A stretch of 64,000 nucleotides of DNA from Acestrorhynchus altus. Lineage: Eukaryota; Chordata; Actinopteri; Characiformes; Acestrorhynchidae. Below, one piece after another: positions 23,256 to 34,109 of the stretch. The position numbers and the translations under genes are program-made. The stretch's first letter is position 1. The number at the start of each line of letters is the position of its first letter. Location: positions 4,958,940 to 5,022,939 of the forward strand of contig CM067521.1 of the NCBI GenBank assembly GCA_034509495.1. Reading direction: 5' to 3'. Below the pieces are notes generated by a model. It was not told the DNA's origin. It did not search any database and saw nothing but the letters and a program-made list of their open reading frames with translations.

Positions 23256-23354
23256 CTGGAATGTCGGGGCGCTCTCGTCACTCACACCGCTTTCTAACAG
23301 AACCGGAAGATCTTCCAGACCTTCACTTAAATCCCGACCAAACGAGGGCATCAT
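23256..23354 (-). CDS. setmar: SETMAR-type methyltransferase, exon 1
   Basis: Encodes 33 residues starting MMPSFGRDLSEGLEDLPVLL and ending APTFQ, which joins YTRENVQGPG of exon 2. The donor CAG|GTAATAAG is at 23254-23258 and the intron is 582 bp. I chose the ATG at 23354 because it has A at -3, and because the open frame further upstream begins only with a GTG at 23426. A second ATG follows immediately at 23351. The N-terminus is acidic and poorly conserved in the family, so its function is unclear. A perfect 20-bp inverted repeat around a dinucleotide array begins about 108 bp upstream of this ATG. Confidence 0.88.
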
Positions 23355-23461
23355 TGTCCATCTGCAGCCCCGCTCAGCCCCCACAGAGTCCCGCTCAGCC
23401 CCCACAGAGACCCGCTGAGCCCTCACAGCAGCTCTGAACTACAGGAGCGGAGCGCTCAAAC

Positions 23462-23494
23462 GCACTTCAAAATTAAAGTCCCTGACATGTACCT

Positions 23495-23587
<93 letters not shown>

Positions 23588-23609
23588 TTGGACTTTAATT
23601 TTGAAGTGC
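23462..23609. repeat. 20-bp perfect inverted repeat enclosing AC/TA microsatellites
   Basis: GCACTTCAAAATTAAAGTCC at 23462-23481 and its exact reverse complement at 23590-23609. Between them lie (AC)n at about 23497-23526 and (TA)n to about 23582. A second TA array follows at 23611-23654. This lies just upstream of setmar exon 1 and could form a cruciform. Confidence 0.9.
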
Positions 23610-23657
<48 letters not shown>

Positions 23658-23729
23658 TAAAATGTTGAGCATTTAATTCAGAAATTAAACTTATATTCGT
23701 ATATTCATCATGTGATATTTCAAGCTTTC

Positions 23730-23925
23730 ATGTTTAAAGTTGATGCTCTGATTACTCATCTATTCAATTTTCCTTTTTTATGAGCCGTGAACCAAACTGT
23801 ATTAAAACAAAACAACATCCTGAAAATATTGGCTCGTGGATTTTGTTCTGTTTGCCATTATCAGCGGAATGAACTGAATGTGGAGTAAAAGCTGTTACTA
23901 TTCTACTACACCTCATTTGAAAGTG
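23730..23925. mobile_element. Dispersed repeat, family D
   Basis: Matches 21263-21458 in the same sense: TTTAAAGTTGATGCTCTGAT, ACCAAACTGTATTAAAACAA and TACTATTCTACTACACCTCA are shared. Confidence 0.7.
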
Positions 23926-24079
23926 TGGGGACGAGAGAGGCCCATGTCTGACGACCAGCGCTGTTAGTTAAACTGCATTAAGTGCAGCACATTTTGAATA
24001 CGGTCACGGTGCTCAATATGGAAGAGTACTGTGAAGAATATTTTTACAATATCGACCACACATACCGGGCAGCCATCGC

Positions 24080-24345
24080 ATACAACTGTGGGTCACCTCA
24101 GCGATACCTGCAAGACATGGAAGACAGGAAGGGTTTCCCAGGAATGTCTCCAGCAGACCCCAACACTTCCTTGTCCTGCCCAGTCACTAGCGTCAGCAGC
24201 CTCTGAGTGTGCAGGATTTACAGGCCCAGCAGCAACATCTGTGGGTAAATGTGCTGCCGGATGCCACACCCAGCCGTTTCTCATCTTATATCCAGGTTAC
24301 AGGCCTAACAGGGTTCTAGCACCTCCTTACAACTGTACTTCACAT
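24080..24345 (+). mobile_element. Tc3-like DNA transposon remnant
   Basis: Carries FPGMSPADPNTSLSCP and downstream text matching the disrupted 3' coding half of the Tc3-type copy at 58700-59230 (for example GTGTGCAGGATTTACAGGCC). Multiple frames, not functional. Confidence 0.6.
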
Positions 24346-24409
24346 ACATAGATCATTAAATTCACACAGATTCATTTCATGCCATCAACTCTGACAGTTA
24401 CTGGATTTT

Positions 24410-24415
24410 TTTATT
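24410..24415 (-). terminator. Candidate polyadenylation signal for brk1
   Basis: AATAAA on the minus strand about 900 nt past the brk1 stop codon. The intervening 24416-25315 would be the 3' UTR; it contains a long G run near 24680-24699. A signal closer to the stop is not ruled out. Confidence 0.4.
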
Positions 24416-25315
24416 TCTTTTTTTTTTAAACCACAAAACATGAATGTATGAGCATTAAAGAAACACAAAACAGCACTGCTGCAGATGCACCCACCCCTTC
24501 CCACACGGTCTGATTGGCACTTTAGAAACTCCCCCACTCATCCCACGTTATGTGCTTTGAAAAGCTTCTCAGATGGTCTATTGCATGAGAGACTGTCATA
24601 AGGTAGCCACATTTCTGCAAGTGCAGGATTTCGCGTTTTAACAGTTACAAAATATATAAAGAAAGTAGTTAAACACATTGGGGGGAGGGGGGGGGGGGGT
24701 AAGCAGAACTCTTACTTTTTTTTTTGTTCATTAAGAAAAATCAAACCGTTATTGTCTGGAAGGCATCCAGGCCATGTTACATCTCCTGCTTCCCTTTCTG
24801 AAAGTCACTCAGCATTTCTAAAAGGTTTAGTGTCTGAGTTTGCATGTTTAATACAGCTGGTCAAGCTTGAACGCAAAGTTAAAAAGAGGACCCGATCGGA
24901 TGTGCAAGCACCACAAAGACAGTAACAAGTCGACGGACCCCAAACGGAGGGTCGGAAATAAAACAACATTGTTCATATTGAGGCAGAGATTGTGGAACAT
25001 GTTTAAAATGCTCGTAGACGTCATTACAAATGGTCCCACACATTAAAGCCCCCCCATCAGGAACTGCTGCAGCTGACCGAAACAGAGACTTTTAAAGAAT
25101 GCCCCTTTAACTGCAAAAGAGGCATGTTTCCATCTTCCCCTTTTGCAGAAACAGAACTCAAAGAGTGGTGTGGTGCTGCTCCAGCAGTTCCTGATTTGGG
25201 CTTTAAGAGGCTGGTCTAAAACAGTCAAGTGACGGTTGGTTGAGTTGTTGAACTTGAATGGAACAGGAAGAAGAAACGGGGTGTGGCCATTTTTCTCGTC
25301 CTCGCGGCGAGATGC

Positions 25316-25342
25316 TTAGGTCAACGTTTCTCCTTTCGTAAC
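25316..25342 (-). CDS. brk1: BRICK1 (WAVE complex subunit), exon 3
   Basis: Encodes the last eight residues, VTKGETLT, and a TAA stop, identical to the C-terminus of vertebrate BRK1. The minus-strand acceptor CTTCCAG|GTTACG is at 25343-25349. The exon is too short to be found by open-frame length; I located it by searching for the known C-terminus beyond the exon 2 donor. The intron between exon 2 and exon 3 is 2629 bp and holds an antisense LINE fragment. Confidence 0.93.
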   Translation of the reverse strand, partial: VTKGETLT

Positions 25343-25864
25343 CTGGAAGAGAAAAAGAGAAAGAAAGACAGGCTGTGACTCAAGAGGTTCCTTCCTCCTA
25401 ATGACAAACCACTGTATTCCATGACTTCATGGGGTGTGCATTTACATGACGCTCTTATCCAGAGGAGTCTTATTTAGGCAGCGTAGTTGCCCAGATCACA
25501 TGGTGTGGCGGCTCACTGGTGGTGTTTTCTGTTGCGCCACACAAGAACCCAACCCTCAGCCCCAAACAGTTCCGTGACTCGTCGGACCAGAACACACCAC
25601 ACCTTGCCAGTCCTCTAAGGTCCCATTAGCAAGTGTCTGCCTCTGTTAAACCCACATCTCTAATTAGCACTCTGGGGGTCATCTGCTCTGTATCAAAATA
25701 TCCCAAAAAATCCCAATGGAAGCTAAAGAACGCTGCACTGAGCTGTGGGATCATGCACGAGTGGCTCTTACATTGAAAGTGGTATAGGTGTCCTCCTACC
25801 ACCCTATCATGCTTGGGCATGTCAGTGTAGGATGATCTCACCATTCTCCTTCTGCTTCAGCAGA

Positions 25865-26585
25865 TGGACCCTTGGGGTAGTTGTGGATAACCAGTTATCA
25901 TGTTGCAAACCTGACTTGGTTATGCAGATTTCTCCTTCACACCATCAGAATTCGACCCTTTCTGTCTAGAGAGGTCACTCAGGTGCTCGTTCAGTCTCTT
26001 CAGTCATTTCAAGACTAGAACTGCAACTCCCTACTGGCTGGCTCCCATCAGACCATTGCAACTTATCCAGAACGCAGCAGCGCGGCTCGTCTTCAATGTT
26101 CCTAAATTCAGTCATGTAACTCCTCTGCTGCGTTCCCTTCATTGGCTCCCTGTAGCTGAATATCAGATTCAAAACCTTGATGCTGACCTACAAAGCCAAA
26201 AATGGACCAGCCCCTCCATAGATGAAGGCAATGGTCAAAACTCGAGCTGTACCAAGAGCCCTTCGAGCTTCAAGTACAGCACGGCTTGACCCACCGTCCC
26301 TCAAAACGCAAAACATGCATCCAGACTCTTCTCTTCTGGCACCAACATGGTGGAACGAACTTCCCCTGGGAGTCCGAACAGCTGAGTCCCTCACGGTCTT
26401 CAAACGCAGACTGAAGACTCATCTGTTTCAGGAGTATTTAACTCCATAAAGACATTTGTGTTCAACGGGATCTAAGTGTGAGGAATCTCTAGATTCTAAC
26501 CTCGTCTACTAGCGAACAGCAAAGCACTTTTGTAAGTCGCTCTGGAAAAGGGCGTCTGCTAAATGCAGTAAATGTAAATGTAGGA
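25865..26585 (+). mobile_element. LINE 3' part (reverse transcriptase C-terminus) in brk1 intron 2
   Basis: Frames on the plus strand include LQLIQNAAARLVFNVPKFSH, LRSLHWLPV, then in another frame WWNELPLGVRTAESLTVFKR and LKTHLFQEYL. This is the well-known C-terminal end of fish L2/Rex-type non-LTR elements. Frameshifts separate the blocks. The tail includes AAGTCGCTCTGGAAAAGGGC and GTCTGCTAAATGCAGTAAAT, the 3' end shared with many fish SINEs. It lies antisense to brk1. Confidence 0.85.
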
Positions 26586-26589
26586 TGGA

Positions 26590-27935
26590 CATTAGACACA
26601 AACAGTAGTGAAGGTGAGGTGGTGAGGACATGGTGCAGAGGTATCCTAGGTCAGGGGTTTGCAACACTTTTATTGCCCTTTTTGTAGCTCCACAGCAGTC
26701 CGTTTGCATCATCAAGTAGTGAAAAATGCACCAGTCAATGACTTTAGTCGGACCAGTGGATCCAAACCATGTCATGAGAACACACCACACACCAGTATGG
26801 AACCTATTAAACAACTTTTTTTAGGTGCTTTAGCTGGAGCTGGCTGCTGTTGAACAAGTGTCCTGTTCTTCGTGCAAGCTGAATATTTACCGTCAGCAGT
26901 GGAACCTGTTAACCACCACACTTAGTTTCATTCTGAGCTGTAGCACCGCAGTCCGACTCGGCCAGCTGCTGCTTAGGGGTTACAGCCGTGCAACAAACCA
27001 CTAATGCAGAGCTCGTACATGCAAGAGGGGACCGTTACCCTTCATTTCACTCTCTCCCTGAAATTAATCTTGTATAATGTTTGCAGTTTGTACCCAAAAA
27101 TGTGAAATTTATTTATTAAACGGTTTGTTGTTGCTGCGCTTTGTTAAGTGTGATCTGACCGCCTGCCACAACATGGCGTCCGTTTTGATTGGCTGCTCTG
27201 TATTGCTCAGACTTGGAAATTACTTATTCAAAACCATCACCCTACACACACACACACAGCTAAGAGTCCATTTACTAATTAGACGACCTCTGATGCACTG
27301 GATTTTATTTAGGGGTATCAGAGTACAAGGGGCTGAATACACGTCCCAGGATTTTGCCACGAACCACCCCCTTAAAAATAAACTACTGTGTGTTTGTGTG
27401 TAACGTGACTCCACCCCATCCAGTCAATGACATGGACACACCATGGAGAAGAACCCAAACGCTCGAGCAGTGGGAAAAAATAAAAAAAATGACGTGTCTG
27501 GGGTTCATTACACAACGAAATGTTCAATCATGTGATGATGAGGGGGGGGCGTGTCATATCACACAGCCCGAGGGGACAGGACTGCTCTTGGCTGAATATA
27601 TACACACGCATTGAGTCTATATATAATAAAATACATAAACACTGTCCGTATATTGTGTGTAAATGCATTTATTTTGTGACATTATATGGATTACAAACCC
27701 ATTTCCTCAAAGAAAGCATGTGACGTGAGCTTTTTAAAAAGGACTGCGTCACTCACTCACTGATTTTATAAAGTAGCCCAAAAATTAAATCAAACACAGC
27801 AATCCTGGCTTGTCGATGCACTTAAAACGTCCTCAAGCTCGAGCTGCTTGTGTCTTTTGAGTCTCCTGGCAGTGAGAGGTCAACTGTTAGAGCTGGACCC
27901 ACACCCCGGCTGTTACCCGGAGTAGGGTATGATTG
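26590..27935. other. Remainder of brk1 intron 2
   Basis: No further exon or clear repeat found. It contains a short CA run near 27244-27257 and G-rich patches. Confidence 0.45.
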
Positions 27936-27971
27936 TGTTTACAGGCTTTTACACACTACAAACACACTTAC

Positions 27972-28054
27972 TCTGGCTTCAATGTACTCAATCCTCCTCT
28001 CCAGGGCGGTCAGCTTCTCGTTCAGGGTAGCTAAGCGGGACCTGCAGGACATAT
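27972..28054 (-). CDS. brk1: BRICK1 (WAVE complex subunit), exon 2
   Basis: Encodes (D)MSCRSRLATLNEKLTALERR followed by IEYIEAR, apparently identical to human BRK1 in this stretch. Acceptor CCTCCAG|ATATG at 28055-28061 and donor AGA|GTAAGT at 27966-27972. With a one-base remainder from exon 1 the exon is in frame over 28 codons and then joins exon 3 in phase 0. BRK1 (HSPC300) is a 75-residue alpha-helical protein. It packs in the trimer of WAVE, ABI and BRK1 within the WAVE regulatory complex, which relays Rac signals to Arp2/3 and branched actin at the cell cortex. The leucine/isoleucine spacing fits the coiled coil. Confidence 0.96.
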
Positions 28055-28204
28055 CTGGAGGACAAATCAGAGAGACAAATGTGAAGTGGACCTGGTTCTG
28101 GAACGTCAACTTTACTTCCATCATTTCTCATGATTTAAAGTTATATACCATTACAGAGACGCAAGGAAGGCTTCCTAATTTCTCTGGTGCTCAGAGAACA
28201 ACTA

Positions 28205-28620
28205 GAACACACTCATGTGGGACTGCAGTGCTGCTGGGAAGGAAGATGAAGGTGATGAGGATCAATAACTGATTATAAATGTAGACGATCTGATCAATAT
28301 TTATTGATCTACTCGTACAGAAGTTGTCTCTCTCAGTACGGTGTCAGGTTTAACGCAACATGCCAGACGTCTCTGCATGGAGGTGTAGAGGTTCCTAATG
28401 GTGTCCTGTGATGATCCATCCCATACAGCCTCAATGTTCTCACTCAGTTCTGCAGATGGTGTGGTAGAGGTGGAGTGTTGATAGAGCGTCCAACAGCATC
28501 CCACACATTTTCAATCAGAGACAGATCTGGAGATGAGACTGACCACGGCGTAGTATCTGTGTTTTCAAGGCGAGACCTTGAGAGCCTCCAGGCCACAGCT
28601 ACCCCTTAAAGAGAGATTGT
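28205..28620 (-). mobile_element. Tc3-like transposase fragment (family T3) in brk1 intron 1
   Basis: The minus strand encodes SENIEAVWDGSSQDTIRNLY and, in another frame, the SPDLSLIENVW-like block, as at 2385 and 3665. It also shares the flanking GACTGCAGTGCTG segment with the 3665 copy. Confidence 0.75.
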
Positions 28621-28794
28621 CATTTCTACCCAAAAGCTAGTATTTTATTAGGGATTTGTGTTTATTCAAAATAGTAAAAATAGTAAAAAGTTAATCTGGT
28701 AATGTGCAGTGGTCTCCAGAGCTGTATGTATGTATAGTTAGCTCCTCAGAACCAAGAACAGAACAGAACATGGACCTAGAGATGTGTATCTTCA

Positions 28795-28905
28795 TAACCT
28801 TCACCAATATCTTCATCATGATCATCTTGATCATCTTCTTGATCATCTTCTTGATCATCATCATGATCATCTTGAGCTTCATTATCATGCTGTTGTTGTT
28901 GTTCT
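28795..28905. repeat. Imperfect ATCATCTTGATC microsatellite
   Basis: Tandem GATCATCTT and ATCATG units. Isoleucine- or methionine/lysine-rich open frames here are artefacts. Confidence 0.9.
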
Positions 28906-29064
28906 TCTACAGTTAGTCACTGAGCTGCAGCACTGGCAGACCCACCCCAGGAAACCGGAAGTTGATCTGTGCTGTTTAATATAAACAGGTCGACATGAGG
29001 CTCATTCAGCTCTAAAAAAACTGATGTTCAGTTTCAGACCAACATGCTCACGGTGTTTGTTCTT

Positions 29065-29575
29065 CACTGCTTCTGTAACACTAATACAGACTTAAAGCAG
29101 TAAAGAGTCTGAATAGAGAGATCAGACTCACACTAATACAGACTGAAAGCAGTAAAGAGTCTGTATATAGAGATCAGACTCAGACTAACTAATTCAGACT
29201 GAAAGCAGTAAAGAGTCTGTATATAGAGATCAGACTCAGAGCAGGCCCTGCTCACTCACACTCAGACTAACACTAACACAGACTGAAAGCAGTAAAGAGT
29301 CTGTATATAGAGATCAGACTCAGAGCAGGCCCTCCTCACTCACACTCGACTCAGACTAACACTAACACAGACTGAAAGCAGTAAAGAGTTCGTATACAGA
29401 TCAGACTCAGAGCAGGCCCTGCTCGCTCACACTCGACTCAGACTAACACTAATACAGACTGAAAGCAGTAAAGAGTCTGTATATAGAGATCAGACTCAGA
29501 CTAACCTAATACAGACTTAAAGCAGTAAAGAGTCTGTATATAGAGATCAGACTAGAGCAGGCCCTGCTCGTCACA
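29065..29575. repeat. Tandem array in brk1 intron 1 (AGTAAAGAGTCTGTATATAG type)
   Basis: At least seven units containing GACTGAAAGCAGTAAAGAGT, CTGTATATAGAGATCAGACT and, in some, GAGCAGGCCCTGCTC. Unit length varies between about 60 and 100 bp. Many copies differ only by one- or two-base gaps. Confidence 0.9.
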
Positions 29576-29619
29576 CTCGACCAGACGCCATCCGCAGATC
29601 AGACTCGCTGTAACCTCAC

Positions 29620-29733
29620 CGAACGAGAGTTGGAGGAAATCTAAGGATCCTCTTGATGCTGCTGGTATCACCCTGATGTACTCCCGGTTCGCCCAGTCCT
29701 GTGGGATCTTCGACTGATCCTCCTGTCCGCCAT
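29620..29733 (-). CDS. brk1: BRICK1 exon 1, with frame-disrupting indels
   Basis: The expected N-terminal exon is present but cannot be read in one frame. The ATG (29733) has a good context (AAAATGGCGG). GGQEDQ and QDWANREYI lie in one frame, TSSIKRI in a second, and a DFL-like block returns to the first or a third frame. Relative to the normal 118-nt coding exon the region is 114 nt, with about four one- to two-base gaps or insertions and a short loss around the segment between QED and QDW. The donor TTCG|GTGAGG (29618-29623) is intact and leaves exactly the one base needed to make Asp with exon 2. The exon lies between two tandem arrays full of similar small gaps, so consensus error is the simplest explanation. 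True inactivation cannot be excluded. Confidence 0.82.
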
Positions 29734-29814
29734 TTTTGATCTGCTGCTGCGCTTTGTCTGGAGCAAGCTCCAGCGTCGCCTGCGGCCGAGCGCGAACAGC
29801 GTAAAGGATTGTCT

Positions 29815-30300
29815 CCACAATCAGGATCAAAACACAGATTCACTTTTTAATAATCAGGACTCAAAGTCAATAGATTCACTGTAATAATCTTCAGGATCAA
29901 AACACAGATTCACTGTAATAATCAGGATCAAAAACACAGATTCACTTTTAATAATCAGGATCAAACACAGATTCACTGTAATAATCAGGATCAAAACACA
30001 GATTCACTGTAATAATCAGGATCAAAACACACAGATCACTTTAATAATCAGGATAATCAGGATCAAAACAGATTCACTTTAATAATCAGGATCAAACACA
30101 GATTCACTTTTTAATAATCATCAGGATCAAAACAGATTCAATTTTTAATAACCCAGGATCAAAACAGATTCACTTTAATAATCAGGATCAAAATACAGAT
30201 TCACTTTAATAATCAGGATCAAAACAGATTCACTTTAATAATCAGGATCAAAACACAGATTCACTTTAATAATCAGGATCAAAACACAGATTCACTTCAG
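29815..30300. repeat. About 31-bp tandem array directly upstream of brk1
   Basis: About 15 copies of AATAATCAGGATCAAAACAC plus AGATTCACTTT, with frequent one- to three-base length differences between neighbours. It begins about 80 bp upstream of the brk1 ATG, so it overlaps the promoter or 5' UTR. Confidence 0.93.
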
Positions 30301-30384
30301 TGAGATCATTCATTCATTCATCACCCTGAAGTGATCTCTACCATTATATTAAAGAATATTCATTAACTTCAGTTTATTTTTATT

Positions 30385-30690
30385 ACTACTACTAATATTA
30401 TGATTATTATAATTATTATTGTTATTATTATTACTACTATTATTATTATTACCATCCTTAATATTATTAGTGTTATTATTATTATTATTACTGTTATTGA
30501 TATTATTTATTATCACTGTTAAATTAATATTTTTTTCTGTTAATATTATTATATTATTATTACTATCATTATTATTGTTATTATTATCATCATCATTATT
30601 ACTATTATGATTATTATTATTTATTTTATTATTTTTATAAAAAATACTACTGTTATATTAATATTTCTGTTATTATTATTACTACTGTAT
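30385..30690. repeat. TTA-rich trinucleotide repeat
   Basis: Imperfect (TTA)n/(ATT)n with GTT and CTT interruptions. Leucine/isoleucine-rich open frames are artefacts. Confidence 0.9.
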
Positions 30691-31275
30691 CATAAATTAT
30701 CAGAAAAGTGCTTAAAAATATGTCCTGTATTTTATAAATTTAGCCTCGAAAAGAAACACTTATTCTAAATGTTAATAGTCATTTTGTTGATTTCTTTATT
30801 GTGTAATTTATATTGTAATCATTATTTATTTTGTTCATTTTTTCTTCATTCTGGTAAAATAAGTGTTTGGTAAATAATCATGAAAAATACATAAAAACTT
30901 CACATCATATTAAACCACAGCAGACTAAAGTTCAGAGCTGCAGCAAAAGAATGTCCAGTTTATTCACTGTACTGGTTTTAAAGCTCAGAGACAGGAAGAC
31001 CTGGCATCAGTGTTGGACCAGGCAATGTATGACACATACTGCTCACCTGTTTCACTTAACATCTCACCTTTTATTATGTGCCGCCTCCGTGCCTTTATGG
31101 CCGTCCTGAGAACATTCGTGATTGCACCTTCTGCCTGACGTTCCATAATGTGATGTTTAGACACAGAGACCTGATTGCAGGTATACATGGTGGGTAGGCT
31201 TAACTTTGATTACAGTAGGCCTGTGAGCTTTGCTTGTCTTAAACATGTCATAACACCACTAATTATTACTCACAA
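30690..31275. other. No recognisable feature
   Basis: AT-rich sequence followed by unassigned short frames. Confidence 0.4.
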
Positions 31276-31279
31276 TTAT

Positions 31280-32990
31280 TATGACTTAGGCAGCGATCCA
31301 GACACAAACAAGAGCACTCTTCACGGCTGGAGTCTGAGGCTGATGTGTCACAGGTTTGAGGACAGAAAGGAACCCAAGGGAACTTTTAAGGAACTGAAGG
31401 CCTTTCTAACATTGGCTAATATTAATGTTCTTGAGTCCACCATCAGGAGAACACTGAAGAACAGTGGTGTCATCTGCATAAGCCATCTGCCCATCTGCAT
31501 TTTGATAAAGATCACATGGATGAGCCAGAAGTCTAGTGGAACAATGTTTTGTGCCCGGATGAGACTAAAATAGACATTTTTGGTTTAAATGAGAATTGTT
31601 ATGTTTTGTAGAAAGTAAAACCCTGTATTCCAGCATTAAAAACCTTATTCTATCTGTGAAACACAGTGGTGGTTGTAGCCCTTGTTTACCACAGAGGGAG
31701 TGGCGTTAGTATTTAGCCTGAGGTTGTGGGTGTGGTCCTGAGCCGTTGAGCTCAAGTTGTTCAGTGTTTGACTTAACGTTCTTACCTTATAGTGTATTTA
31801 ACAGCCCAATGACCAGGGAGTGAAGTCAGACACGGTGTGTAGGTCAAAATAATGTGTATTATAAAATTAGATTGTTACAGTACAAACTCAGGACTGAAAT
31901 ATAAAACACCAATGTTCAAACCCAATAGATAAAATACATTTATTAATGTCAGATAATAAAATGTGATAAGAAAAATAAACCTCTTAGATACCAAATTTAG
32001 GAAAATAAAAGTCTAAATCTATTTAATTACTGTTATCCTTTAGAAAATTCATTTACAGGACTTTATTGAAACATAAAATAAACCTCTTAGATACCAAATT
32101 TAAGAAAATAAAAGTATAAAAACCTATTTAATTAATGTTAATTCATTTACATTACTTTATTGAAACCACCCAGTACTGTAAGTAGTACAAAAGCTTTCTC
32201 TAAACTAGTAACTGGAAATCAATGGTATAATGAACTCATTTAGGCCTACAGATTAAACAATACCATATGGCTTTTCACTTAAACTATAAGAAATGACACT
32301 CTACATGACACTTTAACTCTGATACAACACAGAACTTAAATGTACAATAATACTTCTGTGACCGGTCGCTCTTTGCACCCTCTTTAAACCCATCTGCAAA
32401 TAAAAGAACAAAACAATAAAGTTGTAGGCTACATGGTACTATCATGGTTTGGGCCTGCCTTGCTGTATCTGCACCAGGATGGCTTGCCGTCTTTGATGGA
32501 ATGAAATTCTATCTCTCTATGAGCTGACAGAATGTGGGTCATGCAGAAAGACAACGACCAAAAAGTCATTCTACCAAAGAATGGTTAATGTTCGTATTTT
32601 GGAATGGCCCAGTCAGAATCCTGACCATAATCCATAAGAAATGTTGTGGAAGGACCTGAAGCAAGCAGTTCAAGAAAAAAGGGAAGAAACCCAGCAACAC
32701 AACAGAGCTGAAGCTGTTTTGTATGGAGGAATGGGCTAAAATTAGAGCAGGACTAATTAACAGTTACTGGAAACACTTAGTTGCAGTTATTGCTCCACGA
32801 GGGGGTCACATCAGATACTGAAAGCAAATGTTCACATACTATTGCCCTCAAAGATATGAAATAGGATCATTTTCCTCAATAAATAAAGGAGTGTAATATT
32901 GTTTAGTTCCTTATCTATTTTTAGCACTAGTTTTAGAGGAAGCAAACACCGGCATGCAAATCAGAGCTGATTTACATATCAGTCTTTAAG
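31280..32990 (+). mobile_element. Tc1 transposon remnant (family T1) split by a later insertion
   Basis: The left part (to 31671) covers the N-terminal and central transposase region. The right part (from about 32440) covers the rest, including the ATGTGGGTCATGCAGAAAG segment and the 3' end with TTTCCTCAATAAATAAA. Coding frames are full of stops and gaps. A paralogue at 59580-60060 runs through the break point without the insertion. Confidence 0.85.
31679..32420 (+). mobile_element. 742-bp insertion in the Tc1 copy, with possible target duplication
   Basis: The direct repeat GTTGTAG flanks it (31672-31678 and 32421-32427), and an A-rich ACAAAACAATAAA precedes the right copy, suggesting retroposition. 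It holds an internal duplication: ACCTCTTAGATACCAAATTT occurs near 31979 and 32082. No protein similarity recognised. Confidence 0.55.
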
Positions 32991-32999
32991 AGAAAAAGA

Positions 33000-34050
33000 G
33001 GTTTGACTACTAGCAACCTCATATGGGAGTTACATAGTTACGAAAGCACTGACATGTGGCCCAACATATTAATGGTTGCAGTTACGAGGATGGCTAAACA
33101 AGGCCAGGAATTCTTGGATGGCAGGAATTCTGTCATGTTGTAGTTATGTAATTTCCTGTTCTTGTTCCTTTCCTGGAGAGGCCTCCTGTATGCAGCCTAT
33201 GAACTGGAAGCAAAGCTGGAGTTTCAGAATGACCTGAATCGGGTGGGCAGTAGGCTCAGGCTGACCACAAACCACCTTTGCCACCACCACTAGCCAAGGG
33301 TCACTGCAAAGGCACTGCAGACATTGGCGTGGAGGAAGGAGATGGTGAAGAAGACGCTGATGGTGAAGAACATGAGCATGGACTTCTGGACATGGAGCGG
33401 GACAATGACCTCTGTAACTAGTTTACAGGGGTCAGGGTTGTTTTTCTTGGCAGACCTGTGAGTAAATGGACTTTAGCAATAAAACAGTAAACAATAACAG
33501 CCTGATAAAATAATAACAGAGCAGACATGGCTGAAAACCACACTACATGTTTTCCATGTAGACATGTTCATCTAGAAGGAATCACACTGCCATTAGTCCA
33601 GCTTACATCTTCAACCACCTTCAAGTGTGACTCAACCTGGGTATTATTATTATTATTATTAACTCGTATGCAAAATCGCTACTCCAAATGTTTCTGGAGG
33701 CAGCGCTTCCTCTGAGGCAGAACAAACGCAGTTGGTTCAGAGAATAACCAATTAAGTAATACTTTTCACACAGAGTTGGTTTCTTAAAAACACGTGGAAA
33801 ACTAGCTTCTAAGGCAGCTTTTCTTTGGGTAGCTTAGTTGTTGTACCTTTAACTGGTCACATGAAGACACCATGGTACTCTCCACGTCGGATGCCTTAGA
33901 GGCCAGATGGCAAGATTCCCATGCAGTGTTTGAGAAACCAAGAAAGAATTGGAACTAGGGAGCCGTGGTTTGGTGCACGTATGTAATCCTAATGTGCATG
34001 TTTGTGTGAGCACTGAATGACAGAAAATCCTGAACATTACTGCATTTCAT
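33000..34050. other. No supported gene
   Basis: A minus-strand frame near 33300-33430 encodes a hydrophobic stretch (QKSMLMFFTISVFFTISF) behind a CACAG-type acceptor, but no partner exon or family was recognised. The plus strand is also partly open there. A short (ATT)n run is at about 33645-33660. Confidence 0.35.
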
Positions 34051-34109
34051 TTTGTGTAAAGCTCAGCGATTCCCACGTGGAAACGATTTGCAAACGTTTG
34101 ATACAGTTT

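Noticed and set aside
23355..23426. 24 extra N-terminal residues for setmar
   Set aside because: The upstream frame begins with GTG, not ATG, and consists of a short duplicated SVGAER motif; the ATG at 23354 is the first usable start.
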